Assembly (NCBI RefSeq): GCF_024347355.1
Contig: NZ_AP025466.1
Coordinates: 682,001-746,000 of the forward strand
Direction of reading: 5' to 3'
DNA length: 64,000 nucleotides
Origin: Vibrio chagasii
GTDB taxonomy: Bacteria > Pseudomonadota > Gammaproteobacteria > Enterobacterales > Vibrionaceae
Position numbers and translations under genes: made by a program. The notes below the pieces were generated by a model. It made no database searches. It was not told the DNA's origin and saw nothing but the letters and a program-made list of their open reading frames with translations. The first letter of the stretch is position 1; each line of letters opens with the position of its first letter. Shown here piece after piece: positions 36,708 to 49,560 of the stretch.

Positions 36708-36716
36708 TTTTAATGA

Positions 36717-36758
36717 TACGTTTTGTCATACTTAGTTTGTACTATATGCCAAAACGTA
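36717..36758 (-). promoter_or_regulatory. Inverted repeat upstream of the AbiEi gene
   Basis: TACGTTTTG (36717-36725) and CAAAACGTA (36750-36758) form a perfect 9-bp inverted repeat 10 bp before the ATG. AbiEi proteins repress through such sites. The rest of 36708-37179 is AT-rich with no convincing ORF; it probably holds the divergent promoters. Confidence 0.6.
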
Positions 36759-37179
36759 ACATTTTGCTTTCATTCCTTAGATGGTGCAAACAACACTGCT
36801 ATTGAGCGAAAATAGCTAAACCCATTAAAAATAGCCAACTTCCTACATATCAAAGTGATTCAGATAAACAAAAAATTATGAATTTCATATTTCAATAGAT
36901 AATGTTTAAAAAGATAACAAATTTAACATTATTAACTAATTAGGGTGGTTAATTATGGTGGTTTTTGCTGGTTAACGTTCATTAATAAGTTAAATAGATT
37001 GATTGGTTGTATTGTGCGATATCGCTTAATTACTTTTTTAAGCGATTGTTATTTAAGCAATAATGTTGGGGTGTGTATTTATTTTATAGTAAAATCATGC
37101 ACTTATGATTTACCAGTGTTATTGACGGTTTTTTTGTAAATCTGTAGCGTAGATCTCAAATAAAAATGAGGTTTGCATC

Positions 37180-38172
37180 ATGAAATGCAGAGATAAGTTT
37201 TTGTTTCGCACGGTAGCAGAAACAATGTTCGAACTTGAAAAAGGAACTTACGCTAACTCAACAATAAAAGCATGGAGATCTAAGTTAAAACGTATCGTAA
37301 CGTTTTTCGGAGAACTCGACATACGAGATATCGTACGAAGCTGTATTCTTCGCTACTTACATGTACACAATGATCTTACAAACAAAACACTAAATGAAGA
37401 CCTGACACTTATCCGAAAAGTATTCACGTTTGCAGTTGGGGATCGGCTTATTACACAATCTCCAGTTGATGGTATCCATAACTTACAAAATGCTCCCATT
37501 AGCTGTAATCCATTCACACTGAATGATATAACCCGTTTAACTCACCAAGCAGCAGCTTGCTCAAGTGTTAAAAATGGGGTCCTTCTGGCTTGCCATACAG
37601 GGCTTCGAAAAAGTGAGTGGTTGGCACTAGTTGTTGATGATTATGACCCAGTAAAAAGAGAGCTTAAAGTCGAGAGAGCTTGCGTAGTTAATCACTTTAA
37701 AAGGCCAAAAACTACGGGATCAAAGCGTAGGATTCAATTGTCTAAGACAGCCCAAAAGATAATTGAAAACCAGTTAAGTTTAATCTTTGGCTTAGCGGCT
37801 CAAGAAATCCATATCACCGAAAATGATCAAAAGACCCGAACCAAACTTACCGCAAAACCTCTATTCCCTAATCTTGATACAGGGAAATTTTACCAAAAAG
37901 ATAAAGCAATAGATCGCACCTTTAAAAACTGGCTCGTTACAGCCAACGTAGATCATCGAGGTGCGAGTCAGGCCCGTCATACATTCGCATCTCAAGCTAT
38001 TTTGAGTGGGGCAAATCTTTATTGGATAAGGTCTCAACTAGGGCACAACACTCTAGATATGCTTTATAAGCATTACTCAAAGTGGATTGAAGAAGACGCA
38101 AAAGACTACCCCAACCTGATTGATTTGCACTTTCAGAAAGCTGCAAATTCGGTCGACAAACCCATCCTTTAA
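37180..38172 (+). CDS. Tyrosine recombinase (second, internal)
   Basis: This 330-aa site-specific recombinase has an N-terminal SAM-like core-binding domain (about 20-100) and a C-terminal catalytic domain with Arg in HTGLRKSEWLAL, Arg-His in ASQARHTFASQAI, LGHNTLDML and the nucleophile Tyr in YKHYSKW. The first His of the usual HxxR box is replaced. It is unrelated at sequence level to the integrase beside the tRNA and is followed by a MobV-like relaxase, so it may belong to a nested mobilisable element. Confidence 0.85.
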   Translation: MKCRDKFLFRTVAETMFELEKGTYANSTIKAWRSKLKRIVTFFGELDIRDIVRSCILRYLHVHNDLTNKTLNEDLTLIRKVFTFAVGDRLITQSPVDGIHNLQNAPISCNPFTLNDITRLTHQAAACSSVKNGVLLACHTGLRKSEWLALVVDDYDPVKRELKVERACVVNHFKRPKTTGSKRRIQLSKTAQKIIENQLSLIFGLAAQEIHITENDQKTRTKLTAKPLFPNLDTGKFYQKDKAIDRTFKNWLVTANVDHRGASQARHTFASQAILSGANLYWIRSQLGHNTLDMLYKHYSKWIEEDAKDYPNLIDLHFQKAANSVDKPIL

Positions 38173-38285
38173 TTTGCCTCATTCCGGTGTCTCGACACCG
38201 GCTTTCAAAAAGATAACGACATCGTAACCAAGGACACTTTCGCAACACTTTTACTGCGTAAAAGATGAACGAAAGCTTCTTGGTG

Positions 38286-38298
38286 GGGGCTACGCCCC
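38286..38298 (+). promoter_or_regulatory. GC-rich hairpin upstream of the relaxase, oriT candidate
   Basis: GGGGC-TAC-GCCCC lies 41 bp before the relaxase ATG, followed by TCAACCCCAACACAAC, in an otherwise AT-rich spacer (38173-38338). Small inverted repeats just upstream of a mob gene are typical of oriT sites. There is no direct proof. Confidence 0.35.
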
Positions 38299-38338
38299 TC
38301 AACCCCAACACAACAACACACAACCCGAGGACTACACA

Positions 38339-39967
38339 ATGAAAAATAAAGCCATCACATGCTTTTTTTCAACGCTTCCGTATTCCGGCACAGCAGAAAA
38401 ACAGGCCAAGCTTAAGAAGTCAGCAGGACATAGTATCCGAGATGAAAATGCGAAATCTGAAACCATTGAATGGAATCCAGATCTCAGTCACCTCAACGAA
38501 GTATATATCAATAACCAATGGACGAAACTTGATGAATTGAGCAATGACGATAAATCCCAGTTTATCGAATCTATAAGACTTCCTCAGAAACCTCAAGAAG
38601 GCCTAACTAAATGTAAACAAAGAAAGAGAGCATATAAGAAGAAACTAAAAGCCGCTTTACAATCAGAAAAGGGAAATCCCGAGGGGACTAATTTTATCGC
38701 TAAGATTTTAGGCACCCCTGAACATGTCCCGCTTAAACTCGACTCTTTGCTTAATGAAGCTAGGAGTATTGATTTCTCTCGCAAGAAGCAGAGGCTGAAC
38801 GCTTTTGAGAAGTACATTTCACTTCATAACAAACTGGTTTCGTTCCCTAAAAATTTGAACTCAAACTTGGTAGAAGAGTCGATTTTTGTCATCCCACACC
38901 GAAATGAAGTTTCTCAGGACCTTGTTTGTGGCCGTGAAATGGCTGAAGCACTGATGGATTATTACCGCCTCTACTTCAAAGAATATGAAATCATCTCAGT
39001 GTTTGTTCATAGCGATGAAAGAAGTCTCAATGAAGATACTGGGGAACATGTCCACCTCTTCCTTAACGCGCAAAATAGCCGAACTAAAGAGTGGGATCTT
39101 AGAGTAGCCAAAGCAAATCTAGCTCAAAGGATGAAGAACTTCTTGGACCACTCACACTCGCCAATTCAATACAGGAAAGGAGCGTGCTTTACAAGAAGGG
39201 ATCAATCAGAGCATGGAGCGCTGTTGCAGGAATGTTTTCGGCGGTTTATGAATAAAAACCTCTTCATAGAAAAAGGATTGAGCATGGAGTTCAATCAAGA
39301 ACTTCAGAAAGATAAACAAAAAGTAAAAGAAATGCGCCGGCAAGGAAAGCAAAATAAAAGTGAAAGGGATTATAATTATCACACTAGAATGCTGGAAAAC
39401 GAGCAACTGCAAATTGAGCAAATAATCGCATTGAAGCTCGAGGAGTTGAGCCAATTAAATCAACACATCAACGAAGTTAAAAATAAACAAAAGGAGGAAC
39501 AAGAAAAAATAAGGAGATTACATGTAGATATAGACTTACTACGATCGGCCACAAACACTGCAACCAATCAACTGGATACAACCTTAACCGATCTATCAAC
39601 AGTCAAAGAACAGCTCAAAACGGCAGAATCAAAAGCTCTACACAGTGAAGAAAAAAATGAACAGTTAGAGAAATCGATCTCATATCTAAAAAAGGTGATT
39701 GCTAAACTGACTCATACCGTTATTGAGACGTTAGCTCCCATCTTTCAAGATCTGATGAAATCATTTGTCTTTGAACAAAGGGATGAGAAAGAACTACTGA
39801 CTTTATTAGAAAGAAGGATGTCAGCTCACATGACAAAATTGGATGGAAACCCAATACAGCAGGCACTTGTATGTGGGATGAAAGACGCCCTCCTAGATAA
39901 TAGGGAAAACCTGAACACTGCTTCCCCCAAAAAACGGAGAATGAGTGCCGACCGAGAGTTCGATTGA
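38339..39967 (+). CDS. MobV/Pre-like relaxase with C-terminal coiled coil
   Basis: This 542-aa protein shows the MobV/Pre pattern: H31xxR34 followed by NPDLSHLN, and H224-x-D-E227 with the HUH motif H237-V-H239 (VHSDERSLN ... GEHVHLFLN). These residues bind the metal and support nicking at oriT. Residues about 310-470 are strongly charged and helical, a probable coiled coil. GAGG eight bases upstream supports the ATG. Together with the adjacent recombinase it suggests that the island, or an element within it, can be mobilised by a helper conjugative system. Confidence 0.7.
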   Translation: MKNKAITCFFSTLPYSGTAEKQAKLKKSAGHSIRDENAKSETIEWNPDLSHLNEVYINNQWTKLDELSNDDKSQFIESIRLPQKPQEGLTKCKQRKRAYKKKLKAALQSEKGNPEGTNFIAKILGTPEHVPLKLDSLLNEARSIDFSRKKQRLNAFEKYISLHNKLVSFPKNLNSNLVEESIFVIPHRNEVSQDLVCGREMAEALMDYYRLYFKEYEIISVFVHSDERSLNEDTGEHVHLFLNAQNSRTKEWDLRVAKANLAQRMKNFLDHSHSPIQYRKGACFTRRDQSEHGALLQECFRRFMNKNLFIEKGLSMEFNQELQKDKQKVKEMRRQGKQNKSERDYNYHTRMLENEQLQIEQIIALKLEELSQLNQHINEVKNKQKEEQEKIRRLHVDIDLLRSATNTATNQLDTTLTDLSTVKEQLKTAESKALHSEEKNEQLEKSISYLKKVIAKLTHTVIETLAPIFQDLMKSFVFEQRDEKELLTLLERRMSAHMTKLDGNPIQQALVCGMKDALLDNRENLNTASPKKRRMSADREFD

Positions 39968-39994
39968 TAAGGTCTTCATAATAATTTAAAAGGT

Positions 39995-40035
39995 AAATCT
40001 CGTGAGCTCTAAGGTGTTCACGAGATTTGGTTTTT
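39995..40035 (+). terminator. Terminator after the relaxase
   Basis: AAATCTCGTGA and TCACGAGATTT form a perfect 11-bp stem with a 12-bp loop, followed by GG and a T run. Confidence 0.8.
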
Positions 40036-40052
40036 CAAAATGACATTGAGAG

Positions 40053-40484
40053 TCAGCGCTTTATATTAACTTGAATTTCTACTCCTGACACACGATGTAC
40101 GAAAGTAAAATGCTCTTGGCTTCTAGTGCTAATAAGAACAATCCCTTTCTTTGACATAATGGTCCAATAAGGTAGAACAAAGGCATCAAAACACTCTACG
40201 TGTGACATGGGAGGAGGGCTTACGAGCCCTGCAATTTCTCTCAGTGTTTCAAAGTCACCAAACAGTGCCTGCTGTGTTTGCCAATCTATTCCTAATGCCA
40301 TTAATGACATAGATGTTGTGCTTGGCTTATCTTCGAGGCGCTCAAAAAGCTGATAGAGGCAGTGGATATCTTGATAGTCATACTGTTTTGATAACGCAAG
40401 CAACGAGGTTTCATCCCCTTCAAAATAGCTTTGCTTGAACGCCTTATAAACAGTGTGCAACTCATCATAGTTGAACTTACTCAT
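40053..40484 (-). CDS. Hypothetical protein coupled to the island integrase
   Basis: This 143-aa soluble protein of unknown family is rich in helices (MSKFNYDELHTVYKAFKQSY, LYQLFERLEDKPS). Its start overlaps the end of the integrase gene by 8 bp, so the two are translated together. Position suggests a role in controlling integration or excision, but it has no obvious helix-turn-helix and is longer than typical excisionases. Confidence 0.65.
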   Translation of the reverse strand: MSKFNYDELHTVYKAFKQSYFEGDETSLLALSKQYDYQDIHCLYQLFERLEDKPSTTSMSLMALGIDWQTQQALFGDFETLREIAGLVSPPPMSHVECFDAFVLPYWTIMSKKGIVLISTRSQEHFTFVHRVSGVEIQVNIKR

Positions 40485-41745
40485 GTGAGCCTCCCAGTTG
40501 AAGTGAGAACTGGTTCACCGCACTAAGCATAAGTTTCAGTTTTGTTTGCTTACCATATCGGCCAAATGTCATTGAGGGGTGATGATGGCCAACGATATCA
40601 GCGACTGTAGACTCAGCCACTTCCTTTTGCTTAAGAACATCAATGAAAGTGTGACGGAGGGAGTACGCAGTAGGGCGTTGCCCTGCTTTCAATCCGATCT
40701 TAGATAGGAGTCTGCCGAATTGTTGGCAATATTGTTGGCTCCAGTCCTTGTTGAGACCCAGTGGCTTGTAATCGAATAGATCGGTTTTGCTATTGTTCTT
40801 ACGAAGCTCAACATACTCAAGAAAGCCATGTTTGATTAGACTCTGATGAATGGGGACTTGTCGCAGAGCATAACGATTCTTGATCCGCTGTCCGTGACCT
40901 TCATCTGTTACGTTTAAGTAAGGGACTGGACCGCTAACGACCACGTCTTCTGTACGTAGCTGACACACTTCATTCGGCCTCATCCCCATGTACGTGAGCA
41001 ATAAAGTAACCCAGTAGAAACCATTATCCACTTGCTGAAACTGCTCAGATGAGAAGAGTGTTGAAAGCTGACTCTCTGACCACCTTGAGCGCTGCTTATC
41101 AGCTTTTATAGACTTCTTGAAAGTCGCTTTGATATCTGCAGACACGTTTCTTTCAATCAAAGACATGGTCGCACACCAACGTATAAATTGACTCAGCGCG
41201 GCGTAGTAATCTTTACAGCTTTTTGCTGAAAGACTAGAGCTATTGAGAGTCTTAATGTACTCCATCAGTGCCATCGCAGTTATTGTTGATAAACCAGATG
41301 GCGTAGTGCTCTCAAAGAAAAAGGTAATGCGCTGTTTCAACTGATGGACAGTCAATGCACTGACCCCTTGAACCCCTTTGAACTCTAGAAAGTGTTCTAA
41401 CGCTTCACTCCAATGCTTTTCTTCACTCAAACGCTTAGAAGTATGACTTATGGAAGTTATACAACCTAAATGTAAGCGATCGTCCTGCTTTTGTGATTGT
41501 AAGTTCAGGTGGTGGGACAAAATGCCTTTTAGATGCAACTGAAACTCTGAAAAGCACAGAGAGTCTGTAGTACGAAAGGCCTCTTTGACAGCACTGACAA
41601 GGCTTAAGCCAATGACTTTAGCTAGCTTAGGGTCTTTTGTTCGAAGGCTGATTTTTAGATCGAATGGGAATCCCAACGCTTTCAACTGTGCTGGAGTACA
41701 GATTCGTGCGTAATAGACACCGTGGGGAGATTTTTGTATATACAT
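40477..41745 (-). CDS. Tyrosine-type integrase of the tRNA-Ser island
   Basis: This 422-aa integrase has an N-terminal arm-binding region (SPHGVYYARICTPAQLKALG), a core-binding domain (about 120-215) and a catalytic domain with Arg in GMRPNEVCQLR, the box YSLRHTFIDVL, GHHHPSMTF and nucleophile Tyr in GRYGKQ. It sits between the attachment repeat and the island cargo, next to tRNA-Ser, the normal place for the enzyme that inserted the island. It overlaps the downstream 143-aa gene. Confidence 0.9.
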   Translation of the reverse strand: MYIQKSPHGVYYARICTPAQLKALGFPFDLKISLRTKDPKLAKVIGLSLVSAVKEAFRTTDSLCFSEFQLHLKGILSHHLNLQSQKQDDRLHLGCITSISHTSKRLSEEKHWSEALEHFLEFKGVQGVSALTVHQLKQRITFFFESTTPSGLSTITAMALMEYIKTLNSSSLSAKSCKDYYAALSQFIRWCATMSLIERNVSADIKATFKKSIKADKQRSRWSESQLSTLFSSEQFQQVDNGFYWVTLLLTYMGMRPNEVCQLRTEDVVVSGPVPYLNVTDEGHGQRIKNRYALRQVPIHQSLIKHGFLEYVELRKNNSKTDLFDYKPLGLNKDWSQQYCQQFGRLLSKIGLKAGQRPTAYSLRHTFIDVLKQKEVAESTVADIVGHHHPSMTFGRYGKQTKLKLMLSAVNQFSLQLGGSHE

Positions 41746-41790
41746 TGACTTACCTCGTTGGTTCGAAGCAAATTCAAGTCTTACAGATAC

Positions 41791-41824
41791 AAAAAAAGCC
41801 TTTGATAATCAAAGGCTTTTTTTG
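41791..41824. terminator. Island-borne terminator next to tRNA-Ser
   Basis: AAAAGCCTTTGAT and TCAAAGGCTTTT form a long stem with A and T runs on both sides. It replaces the displaced chromosomal terminator for the rrn/tRNA-Ser transcript. Confidence 0.8.
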
Positions 41825-41831
41825 ATGAATA

Positions 41832-41863
41832 GTGGTGGAGGGATAGGGATTTGAACCCTAGAA
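41832..41863 (-). repeat. attL-like repeat inside tRNA-Ser
   Basis: This is the second copy of the 32-bp direct repeat of 14393-14424, here forming the 3' end of an intact tRNA-Ser gene. Confidence 0.9.
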
Positions 41864-41923
41864 CCGCTATTAACGGTTGCCGGTTTTCAAGACCGGTGCT
41901 TTCGACCACTCAGCCATCCCTCC
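41833..41923 (-). tRNA. tRNA-Ser (UGA), integration site of the island
   Basis: A 91-nt gene including encoded CCA: acceptor GGAGGGA/TCCCTCC, long variable arm, anticodon TGA in GGTCTTGAAAACC. It lies about 70 bp downstream of 5S rRNA in the same direction and is probably the distal tRNA of the rrn operon. Confidence 0.95.
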
Positions 41924-41993
41924 AACAAATTGTCATCAACAGATTTGTACACTGTTGAGGTTGTTACATGTATACACAGGTAACGATATTTAA

Positions 41994-42112
41994 AGCCTGG
42001 CGATGTCCTACTCTCACATGGGGAAGCCCCACACTACCATCGGCGCTATTGTGTTTCACTTCTGAGTTCGGCATGGAATCAGGTGGGTCCACAATGCTAT
42101 GGTCGCCAAGCA
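41994..42112 (-). rRNA. rrf: 5S ribosomal RNA
   Basis: About 118 nt, beginning near TGCTTGGCGACCATAGC and ending GTCCTACTC-complement/GCCAGGCTT; it has standard gammaproteobacterial 5S sequence. Ends are approximate to a few bases. Confidence 0.95.
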
Positions 42113-42247
42113 AAATTTTGCTTTTACTTTCAGCTTTTTTAAAAACTGAAGGCAAAATAATCTGGAAAGCTTATTAAAAGTGTTATCTCATCAAACTCAT
42201 TCAAGCGTTTGTATATCTGAGTCCATCAAAACCCCTTGGGTGTTGTA

Positions 42248-45137
<2,890 letters not shown>

Positions 45138-45407
45138 ATACAACCCGAAGAGGTCTTTATGTATGGTAAACAACCAAGGTTTTTGGTTGTAACAAGAAGG
45201 GTTAGTTCTTATTACGTGTTTGCCGGACTCAATGTGATTCAAACAAGTTTGAATCGAATACAAGACACTTGAATGTGTTTGTGTTGTGTTTACTTCGAAA
45301 AGTAAACATTGAGAACTTTTAATTTGATTAACTTAATCACAGCCTTGAGCTGTTTGATTTCACTTTTTAAAGTGAAACCAATTAAGTAATCAGTCAGCTT
45401 TCCAAAT

Positions 45408-45419
45408 TGTTAAAGAGCA
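45408..45419 (-). promoter_or_regulatory. boxA antitermination element in the 16S-23S spacer
   Basis: Minus-strand GCTCTTTAACAA, matching the rrn boxA consensus, lies between the last spacer tRNA and 23S. The surrounding 45138-45471 is spacer with no gene. Confidence 0.75.
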
Positions 45420-45471
45420 GATTTTCTAACGAAAACCATTTTTAAGAACACTTAGCAAATGTGCTTAAAGA

Positions 45472-45547
45472 TGGTGGGCGATACCGGGCTCGAACCAGTG
45501 ACCCCCTGCTTGTAAGGCAGGTGCTCTCCCAACTGAGCTAATCGCCC
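45472..45547 (-). tRNA. tRNA-Val (UAC), copy 2 in transcription order
   Basis: 76 nt with CCA: starts GGGCGATTAGCTCAG, anticodon TAC. Identical to the copy at 45680-45755. Confidence 0.96.
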
Positions 45548-45578
45548 ATGATAGTTTTGATTCCTTCATGGAGAAGAA

Positions 45579-45654
45579 TGGTGGAGCTATGCGGGATCGA
45601 ACCGCAGACCTCCTGCGTGCAAGGCAGGCGCTCTCCCAGCTGAGCTATAGCCCC
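45579..45654 (-). tRNA. tRNA-Ala (UGC)
   Basis: 76 nt with CCA: starts GGGGCTATAGCTCAG, anticodon TGC. Confidence 0.96.
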
Positions 45655-45679
45655 ATATTTTTATTTCCTTGGGAGGAAA

Positions 45680-45755
45680 TGGTGGGCGATACCGGGCTCG
45701 AACCAGTGACCCCCTGCTTGTAAGGCAGGTGCTCTCCCAACTGAGCTAATCGCCC
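45680..45755 (-). tRNA. tRNA-Val (UAC), copy 1 in transcription order
   Basis: 76 nt, identical to 45472-45547. Its flanking spacer also resembles that of the other copy, indicating a duplication. Confidence 0.96.
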
Positions 45756-45788
45756 ACTAAAAGTTTTAATTCCTTCGTGGAGAAAGAA

Positions 45789-45864
45789 TGGTGGGTCGTG
45801 CAGGATTCGAACCTGCGACCAATTGATTAAAAGTCAACTGCTCTACCAACTGAGCTAACGACCC
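45789..45864 (-). tRNA. tRNA-Lys (UUU)
   Basis: 76 nt with CCA: starts GGGTCGTTAGCTCAG, anticodon TTT. Confidence 0.96.
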
Positions 45865-45866
45865 AA

Positions 45867-45942
45867 TGGTATCCCGTAGGGGAGTCGAACCCCTGTTACC
45901 GCCGTGAAAGGGCGGTGTCCTAGGCCTCTAGACGAACGGGAC
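45867..45942 (-). tRNA. tRNA-Glu (UUC)
   Basis: 76 nt with CCA: starts GTCCCGTTCGTCTAGAGG, anticodon TTC; first spacer tRNA after 16S. Confidence 0.96.
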
Positions 45943-46030
45943 ACTGGATTGAAGAACTTGGGAGTTCTTCGTCTCTTTACTTTCTAAACCGTATCAATCT
46001 GTGTGGACACTTATCGTGAATATCTTCGTA

Positions 46031-47585
<1,555 letters not shown>

Positions 47586-47767
47586 AAGATTTTGTCGACT
47601 CAACGAATACTGATTACATTCCCTATTCTTACGAATAGTGACTGTGAATTGACTGTGCCGAATCTTACGATTCGAATTGGTCACTCAGTTCATTGAAATC
47701 AATGTGATTCCTAAGAATCAATTTTGATATTCATCAACGAGTGCCCACACAGATTGATAGGTTTAAA

Positions 47768-47780
47768 TTGTTAAAGAGCT
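47768..47780 (-). promoter_or_regulatory. boxA in the rrn leader
   Basis: Minus-strand AGCTCTTTAACAA, about 185 bp upstream of mature 16S, matches the antitermination boxA. It resembles the spacer copy. Confidence 0.75.
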
Positions 47781-47831
47781 TTGCTTGTCGAAACTTTCTT
47801 TTTACAAAGAAACCCTTGAAAGCGGACGTGA

Positions 47832-47859
47832 ATTCTAGCGATTTAATCTTAAGTGTCAA
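47832..47859 (-). promoter_or_regulatory. rrn operon promoter
   Basis: On the minus strand, TTGACA and TAGAAT are separated by 16 bp, with an AT-rich UP-element-like tract just upstream (47860-47885). Together with boxA this explains most of the 47586-48076 spacer. Confidence 0.8.
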
Positions 47860-48076
47860 ACACTTTTTAAAATTAATTTCTTTCGAACTTTCCGTCTTAC
47901 TGATTACTGCTGAAGCCTTGTGGCGTCTGCCGTGTCAGTGAGGCGGCATTATAGAGATCATCGAAAACATGGCAACCCCTTTTTCGATAAAAATTCAAAA
48001 AACCTTCTTAAGTGGCTACTTTTGCGTCAAAAGGCTCTTTCGTCGCTCAAAGCTCATACAATAATGGGCATATTAC

Positions 48077-48601
48077 TTAAAACTTTGCGATTAGATCTTT
48101 CGAAAAAGCCTCTATATCTAGTTCAATACTCCATCTCTCGCTCAATTCTAAGATCTTATCTAGCGATTGCTGAACTGTTTTTATCGTCAATGTGTTGTTG
48201 TCTAGGTCGTATACTTGTTTTTGTGTGGTGTAATAGAAGTACAGAATGACCAACGCATCTTGGTCACCTTGCTCAGCCTTCGCTTGAATTCGTTTTAGTT
48301 TTCGATAAATTTGATTGTGGATTTGTTTTAGGTTCCACACGTACATCGCTTCCTTGAAGTATTCATGTCCTTTTACACGACTCGCAATAAAAGCATTTAG
48401 CGCTACAGACAAGATCACTCCAAGCACGTTTAAATGGAAATTGCCCGTTGATTCACCAGCAATCGAATTTGTTGTGCCAAATAAGTCAATCAGTATGGTG
48501 CCGAATACGATAGCAAACACTGCCAGTGATCCAACTAAACCAACCAACAACAGGTTCATCTTCTTTCTATATTCTTCTTTATCTATTTTCTGTAACTTCA
48601 T
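48077..48601 (-). CDS. DUF3087-like membrane protein
   Basis: This 174-aa protein has two transmembrane helices near the N-terminus (about 16-40 and 55-70) and a soluble helical C-terminal region (IHNQIYRKLKRIQAKAEQGD). It looks like the DUF3087 family seen in Vibrio and relatives, with no known function. It is monocistronic, just outside the rrn promoter and pointing toward nothing recognisable. Confidence 0.7.
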   Translation of the reverse strand: MKLQKIDKEEYRKKMNLLLVGLVGSLAVFAIVFGTILIDLFGTTNSIAGESTGNFHLNVLGVILSVALNAFIASRVKGHEYFKEAMYVWNLKQIHNQIYRKLKRIQAKAEQGDQDALVILYFYYTTQKQVYDLDNNTLTIKTVQQSLDKILELSERWSIELDIEAFSKDLIAKF

Positions 48602-48857
48602 CGACTACTTCCTTCTGCAAGCCACCTAATAATTTGCGTATACTATCTATGTAAACAATCGGTCGCTTCAACCTTTACCATCTTGTAATGTGGTCATTCT
48701 CTATTTAATACGTTGAGTTCTTGAAGTTAGCGCTATAAGCAACTCTATTTGACTTCATTAATAGAAAAGAGTTACATACCGCCACAATTTTGGTTATTCA
48801 TCAATTCATGTTGCTAAAGCTCGTTTCGCTTTATCACATACTGACAAGGTACATTCT

Positions 48858-49457
48858 ATGCGTTCATTTGTATTACGCGCTCGCGCAGCCCCTACGGAGA
48901 GTAAACTTATCTTAGAAGGCGTTGGACAAGATGCTCATACTGAGATTCTGGCTCATACTTTGATGAACACGATCTTCGTTGCCCAGTCTCACCGCGAGAA
49001 TGTCACCGTACACCTTGTATTAGAAAGTACTAAAGACTTTTCACGTACAATTACATTCGATTCTAATGAGATCACTAATATTGGTGGTTTCCATGAGTCG
49101 GCGTTGTTGTCAGCGGTAGTAAGAGCGGTTGACGCTTCTCAAGGTATGACTAAAGAACAGACGCGTCAGGTTGAACCGGGCATCACTGTTCGCACTATGA
49201 GTTTTGAAAAGCTGGTTAAAGAACTGGCTGAAGACCACCAGCTGTACATGATGGATAAAAAAGGTGACTTTATCCGTGATGCAGAGATTGCTGAAAACCC
49301 ATGTTTCCTTTTGACTGATCATATCCCTATGCCTAAGAAAAGCTATAACAGCTTAAAGCGCCTAGGAACAGAGAAAATCAGCTTAGGCCCAAACATGCTA
49401 TTCGCTTCTCAGTGTGTTGTGTTAATCAACAACGAATTGGATATCCGCAGTTTCTAA
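48858..49457 (+). CDS. trmY: tRNA pseudouridine N1-methyltransferase, TrmY family
   Basis: This 199-aa SPOUT-fold protein opens MRSFVLRARAAPTESKLILEG and contains LGPNMLFASQCVVLINNELD near the C-terminal SAM-binding knot. TrmY methylates pseudouridine 54 of tRNA in archaea; homologues occur in Vibrio and some other gammaproteobacteria, where the substrate is less certain. A clear terminator follows. Confidence 0.82.
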   Translation: MRSFVLRARAAPTESKLILEGVGQDAHTEILAHTLMNTIFVAQSHRENVTVHLVLESTKDFSRTITFDSNEITNIGGFHESALLSAVVRAVDASQGMTKEQTRQVEPGITVRTMSFEKLVKELAEDHQLYMMDKKGDFIRDAEIAENPCFLLTDHIPMPKKSYNSLKRLGTEKISLGPNMLFASQCVVLINNELDIRSF

Positions 49458-49482
49458 ACTCAATAAGACGAAATCCAATTAA

Positions 49483-49509
49483 CAAAGCCCGGTTGTTTGC
49501 CGGGCTTTT
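49483..49509 (+). terminator. Terminator of trmY
   Basis: AAAGCCCGG and CCGGGCTTT pair around TTGTTTG, with a short T run. Confidence 0.8.
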
Positions 49510-49560
49510 AGTTTTCCGATGTATATAACACCTTCGTTTAATGTGTCGCACGCTCCACCC

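Larger units (their letters stand above)
14393..41863. mobile_element. Genomic island in tRNA-Ser carrying a DNA phosphorothioation defence system
   Basis: Perfect 32-bp direct repeats at both ends derive from the 3' end of tRNA-Ser(UGA). A tyrosine integrase reads away from the tRNA end and starts 88 bp from the repeat. The island restores the complete tRNA and brings its own terminator. Contents are a YeeE transporter, PT-associated genes, dndBCDE, a DGQHR/TM pair, an HNH endonuclease, dptHGF, a WYL regulator, an AbiEi-type antitoxin, a second recombinase with a MobV-like relaxase, and the integrase with a small partner. Span about 27.5 kb. Confidence 0.88.

Noticed and set aside
36945..37139. 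64-codon plus-strand frame before the internal recombinase
   Set aside because: AT-rich DNA, no ribosome-binding site and no protein-like pattern.
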